Shown here: piece after piece, positions 14,596-16,954 of the stretch
Layout: each line of letters opens with the position of its first letter
Numbering within the stretch: position 1 is the first letter of the stretch
Assembly: GCA_023405135.1 (NCBI GenBank)
Contig: JAEXYZ010000009.1
Span: forward strand, 1 to 16,954
Direction: 5' to 3'
Source: Bacillota bacterium
GTDB lineage: Bacteria; Bacillota; Bacilli; Bacillales_A; Planococcaceae
DNA: 16,954 nucleotides
The notes under the pieces: generated by a model
Database searches by the model: none
The model's input: the letters and a program-made list of their open reading frames with translations, nothing else
What the model was told of the DNA's origin: nothing
Program-made: the position numbers and the translations under genes

Positions 14596-14825
14596 TAGGT
14601 AACGTATAAATAAATTAAGTCTCAACCCTATCATCAGGGGAATTTTATAAGAGTTGCATCATATGCAACATATCCAACCGCGGTAAAATTCCACTAAACG
14701 CTTTCTAACTTAAGCAACGCAAACCCAACCTACTTTTGCGTCCTTGCAAGCCCCTACTTGCGCCAGTGTGAATAAGTATCTTCAAAAACTTTAGCGAAAC
14801 GCCAAATTTATTTACATGCTACCTA
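14596..14825. mobile_element. MITE-like 230-bp element with inverted ends and internal hairpins
   Basis: The ends (14596-14616 and 14805-14825) are inverted copies with 18 of 21 positions matching, each starting TAGGTA at the outer edge and ending AAATAAATT inward. No coding frame fills it. Inside are perfect stems: GGAATTTTA/TAAAATTCC (14639-14647 with 14684-14692) enclosing GTTGCAT/ATGCAAC (14653-14659 with 14663-14669), then ACGCAAA/TTTGCGT (14717-14723 with 14735-14741) and GCAAG/CTTGC (14746-14750 with 14757-14761). The base composition is richer in C/G than its flanks. The layout fits a non-autonomous transposon or an interspersed repeat of the Bacillus bcr kind, or a structured RNA gene. 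A TA at each outer edge could be a target duplication. Confidence 0.5.
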
Positions 14826-15244
14826 AAATAGCACGTTTTAAGTGTAACATAGGACGTGATAAATGTAAAATCGTTGGTATAATCAAGGTATTGAAAAGTC
14901 CTCAACTTTCTCTTCTTTGCAAATTAATGCATATTAAAGCATGTATTTGGGGCAGATTAAGGCTGCTTTTAAAATAAAAATGGCGAGCGTGTTTACAGAA
15001 ATGAGTAAGAATAAACCTCTGATTTAGAAAAGGTATTACTCGTTAACAAAAAATGACCTGGATTATCTTATTTTTGATTTAAAAGATTCTTAAAGAGTAA
15101 GTATTTTTTTGGAGTCCTGTTTAATAATACTGGCATATATGGTCATAAGATTGTACAAGCCATGGAAAATACTTTTTATATTAACTCCTATCAGATAAGT
15201 ACTTAATTTACTATTACCATTAACTACACCTTATTGGAATTAAC
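14826..15244. other. Gene-poor AT-rich stretch with relic-like sequence
   Basis: No gene is supported. A plus-strand frame of 42 codons without a usable start (15078-15206) contains the string GIYGHKIVQAMENTFYIN, vaguely like the HTH segment of IS3-type transposases. An extended -10 box, TGGTATAAT, lies at 14875-14883 on the plus strand with nothing clear downstream. A short GCAG/CTGC hairpin followed by TTTT lies near 14955-14971. It may be decayed mobile DNA. Confidence 0.3.
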
Positions 15245-15284
15245 AAAAAGGTATTGGAAATTAATTTTCCTCAATACCTTTTTT
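15245..15284 (-). terminator. Rho-independent terminator of the LRR two-gene unit
   Basis: AAAAAGGTATTG (15245-15256) pairs perfectly with CAATACCTTTTT (15272-15283), with a further GGAAA/TTTCC pairing inside. Both arms end in A or T runs, so it could act in both directions. It starts about 6 nt after the stop codon of the unknown gene. Confidence 0.85.
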
Positions 15285-15290
15285 GTATTA

Positions 15291-15902
15291 TTATGGGTTT
15301 TTAAACCCTTCTAATAAATTCGACACAATTTCTGTTCTATTAAAAAAAAGTTCTTGAATAGGTAAAACTGCATAAGATAAGGAAGAAGTTGTAGAAAATA
15401 ATCGTTGTTTATCGTAAATAATATTTATCTTAAATTGATTATTATTTAGATATATAAGAGACTTTGATAACTCATTATATATTTCTTGTCCGCCTTCACT
15501 TTCAAATAATCTTTCCATAGCTATTTTCCCATAGAATCTATTCCACCAAGATAAAAATAATTTAACACTTTCTGAAAATCCAAATTCTCCATTTACATTT
15601 CTATCAAACAGTTGCCGGTAGAATGAACTATCATTTTCCAAAACCCCATTACTATCGTAATATTGGTTTTGCACATTTTTATATATTACTTCATTCCATA
15701 TCTCTTTAAATTTAGCGTTAAATTTTTCCTGTGGTAAGATACCCCAACTCAAGCTGTTAAAATTAGGAAATAAAGGCTGCAGATTATTATTACTATTATT
15801 ATTTAAAAATAAGTTTTGTATAAATATTAGATAATTTAAAGAGTACGGAGCTGTAACTTCTAAATTAAGTTGATTATTTTTAGTATTATTTAAATCAAAC
15901 AT
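15291..15902 (-). CDS. Hypothetical Asn-rich protein, 203 residues, partner of the LRR gene
   Basis: Not recognised. The start at 15902 (MFDLNNTKNN) is set by GAGGTG 7 nt upstream; the longer frame up to 15989 overlaps the LRR gene and has no ribosome site. There is no signal peptide and no membrane helix, so it is predicted to be cytoplasmic. It is rich in Asn, Phe and Tyr, with a poly-Asn stretch near residue 38-45, a middle with LSWGILPQEKFNAKFKEIWN, a Trp pair in SVKLFLSWWNRFYGKIAMER, and an aromatic C-terminal part. It starts 19 bp after the LRR stop and shares its terminator, so the two genes form one unit. An immunity, chaperone or regulatory role for the secreted LRR protein is possible, but this is inference from position only. 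Confidence 0.65.
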   Translation of the reverse strand: MFDLNNTKNNQLNLEVTAPYSLNYLIFIQNLFLNNNSNNNLQPLFPNFNSLSWGILPQEKFNAKFKEIWNEVIYKNVQNQYYDSNGVLENDSSFYRQLFDRNVNGEFGFSESVKLFLSWWNRFYGKIAMERLFESEGGQEIYNELSKSLIYLNNNQFKINIIYDKQRLFSTTSSLSYAVLPIQELFFNRTEIVSNLLEGFKNP

Positions 15903-15921
15903 GAATTCGCACCTCATTCTT

Positions 15922-16662
15922 TTAAATTGTCTGCATTTCGGAATCAAGCATATCACTACTAGATAATTGATTACTTCCAAAAACTCCATCTTCTATCTTT
16001 GTTATGCTTTCAGGAATGACTACTTCGGTTAATTTATTACCATAAAAAGCACCATTCCCAATATTCATTACACTATTCGGAATAATTACACTTTCTAGCT
16101 GATTCTGTTGAAAAGTTGATTGACCTATACTTATTACACTATTTGAAATTGCTACATTCGTTAGTTTATTCTTGTAAAATGCGAAATTTCCGATACTTGT
16201 TACACTGTTTGGTATTGTGACAGTTGCTAATTGATTTTCACTAAATACCTGTTCTCCGATAACTGTTACACCATCTGGAATCGTTACAGTAGTTAGTTGA
16301 TTGCTTCTAAAAGCATGACTACCTATATTCGTAACACTATCTGGTATTACCACACTCGTTAGTTGATTATTACTAAATGCAGAATCAACTATATTTGTAA
16401 CAGTATCTGGTATTGTTACATTCGTTAGTTGTTTTCCACTAAATGCAGAATACCCTATACTTGTCACAGGTTTACCATTTATTTGTTCTGGAATAATAAT
16501 GTCACTACTACTACCCGTGTAACCAGTTATAGTAATTTCTCCATTCCATTCAAAAATTGTATAATCACCTTCCCCAGCAGCGTACACATAATTTTTTGAA
16601 AATGACAAAGTGAAAAGTAATAGGATTAAAATAAATAGTTTTTTACGATACACGACATCCAC
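15922..16662 (-). CDS. Secreted BspA-type leucine-rich-repeat protein
   Basis: Surface or secreted protein of 246 residues. A signal peptide (KK, then LFILILLLFTLSFS, likely cleavage after VYAA at about 29) is followed by a short strand-rich part and seven tandem 22-residue LRR_5 repeats (77-230), each of the form N-Q-L-T-x-V-x-I-P-x-S-V-x-x-I-G-x-x-A-F. The eighth copy degenerates (NQLSSSDMLDSEMQTI) and the protein then stops. No cell-wall anchor, transglutaminase or SLH domain follows, although larger relatives have such C-terminal parts, so this may be a shortened version. BspA-type repeats mediate binding to proteins or cells in some species. The start codon is a GTG very close (3 nt) to GGAGG; a second GTG at 16653 is 12 nt away, so the exact start is uncertain. 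Confidence 0.8.
   Translation of the reverse strand: MDVVYRKKLFILILLLFTLSFSKNYVYAAGEGDYTIFEWNGEITITGYTGSSSDIIIPEQINGKPVTSIGYSAFSGKQLTNVTIPDTVTNIVDSAFSNNQLTSVVIPDSVTNIGSHAFRSNQLTTVTIPDGVTVIGEQVFSENQLATVTIPNSVTSIGNFAFYKNKLTNVAISNSVISIGQSTFQQNQLESVIIPNSVMNIGNGAFYGNKLTEVVIPESITKIEDGVFGSNQLSSSDMLDSEMQTI
15973..16434 (-). repeat. Seven 66-bp tandem repeats inside the LRR gene
   Basis: Codons 77-230 of the LRR gene form seven in-register copies of a 22-codon unit with no length variation. Such tracts can gain or lose copies by recombination. Confidence 0.8.
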
Positions 16663-16672
16663 ATCCCTCCTA

Positions 16673-16684
16673 TAGTAATTACTA
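16673..16684. promoter_or_regulatory. 12-bp palindrome before the LRR gene
   Basis: TAGTAATTACTA is a perfect palindrome that ends just upstream of the AGGAGG ribosome site of the LRR gene. It could be an operator or chance in AT-rich DNA. No convincing sigma-A promoter was found within 80 bp upstream. Confidence 0.3.
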
Positions 16685-16746
16685 GAATTCTCACTAGTGT
16701 TGCATAAATAATATCATAATTTTCAGTTTAATCATCTTTCCGGTTT

Positions 16747-16784
16747 GGAGCCAAAAAGGTAAATACCCAATCAAAGGTGGCTCC
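16747..16784. repeat. Inverted repeat GGAGCCA/TGGCTCC
   Basis: A perfect 7-bp stem encloses 24 nt that can fold again (GGT-AAAT-ACC). There is no U run on either side, so it is not a normal terminator. It lies between the LRR unit and the partial frame at the right edge. Confidence 0.4.
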
Positions 16785-16839
16785 ATCCATTTGGAAAATT
16801 ATTTACAATTAGACCTTTGCGACGACAACAATTTGCATA

Positions 16840-16953
16840 TTAAGGGATGGCTTTTCCTTCAATTTTTCGAAGCCAGATTTGCGCCGGTTTCCACAAAGCA
16901 GCCCTTAAATAACGACTAATCTGTAAGGTTTTTCGCTTACTTTTTGTTTCGAT
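16840..16953 (-). CDS. Partial unidentified ORF at the right edge
   Basis: A minus-strand frame is open from the window edge for 37 codons to a TAA at 16840-16842. The readable part includes QISRYLRAALWKPAQIWLRK, basic and Trp-containing, ending EGKAIP. This stretch is richer in G and C than its surroundings, which favours real coding, but the length is too short to exclude chance. Not recognised; the start lies outside the window. Confidence 0.3.
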   Translation of the reverse strand: METKSKRKTLQISRYLRAALWKPAQIWLRKIEGKAIP

Positions 16954-16954
16954 T

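Noticed and set aside
14294..14602. Plus-strand 102-codon frame covering the small peptide gene
   Set aside because: It begins at a TTG without a ribosome site and runs through the terminator at 14447-14479 and the hairpin at 14556-14585. The 24-residue frame has the proper signals.
15078..15206. Plus-strand 42-codon stretch resembling an IS3-type transposase segment
   Set aside because: The resemblance rests on a few residues (GIYG and FYIN), there is no start codon at its head, and no inverted ends or other transposase parts were seen.

Overview
The window reads as chromosome of an AT-rich, Gram-positive, probably spore-forming member of the Bacillales (Bacillaceae or Planococcaceae, Lysinibacillus-like). 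The reasons are strong AAGGAGG-type ribosome sites before almost every gene, a lipoprotein signal of Gram-positive type, a clear ypjP homologue (a Bacillales family), and a purine-catabolism gene set arranged like the Bacillus puc and nup genes. The genus is inference. Nearly every gene is on the minus strand.

Reading in the direction of transcription, the first block (16954 to about 14550) looks accessory. It holds the open end of an unidentified ORF, a two-gene unit (a secreted BspA-type leucine-rich-repeat protein followed by an unrecognised Asn-rich 203-residue protein) closed by a strong terminator, a gene-poor stretch with relic-like sequence, and a 230-bp element with imperfect 21-bp inverted ends and several internal hairpins. 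Next to it, on the plus strand, is a 24-residue hydrophobic peptide gene with its own ribosome site and terminator. Then come ypjP and a small hypothetical gene, which appears to use the leftover 3' end and terminator of a second, lost ypjP copy.

The second block (12.8 to 9.1 kb) is a molybdenum-hydroxylase maturation operon: xdhC/pucA-like, pucB-like nucleotidyltransferase, a scar made of the last ~50 codons of moaA joined to the last ~37 codons of modA, intact modB, a frameshifted moaE tail, intact moaD and a small ABM-fold protein, then a strong terminator. The locus once held a larger Moco-synthesis and molybdate-uptake cluster and has lost much of it.

The third block (8.9 to 0.15 kb) is one long operon with its own sigma-A-type promoter: the three subunits of a xanthine-dehydrogenase-family enzyme (FAD, Mo, 2Fe-2S), then a complete BMP/Nup-type ABC importer (double ATPase, two permeases, lipoprotein receptor), ending in a terminator. 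The import and oxidation genes are tightly packed or overlapping, so the probable job is uptake of a purine base or nucleoside and its oxidation toward urate. The leaders of the second and third blocks share a 14-nt motif at about the same distance from the first start codon, which suggests common control. No regulator gene is in the window.
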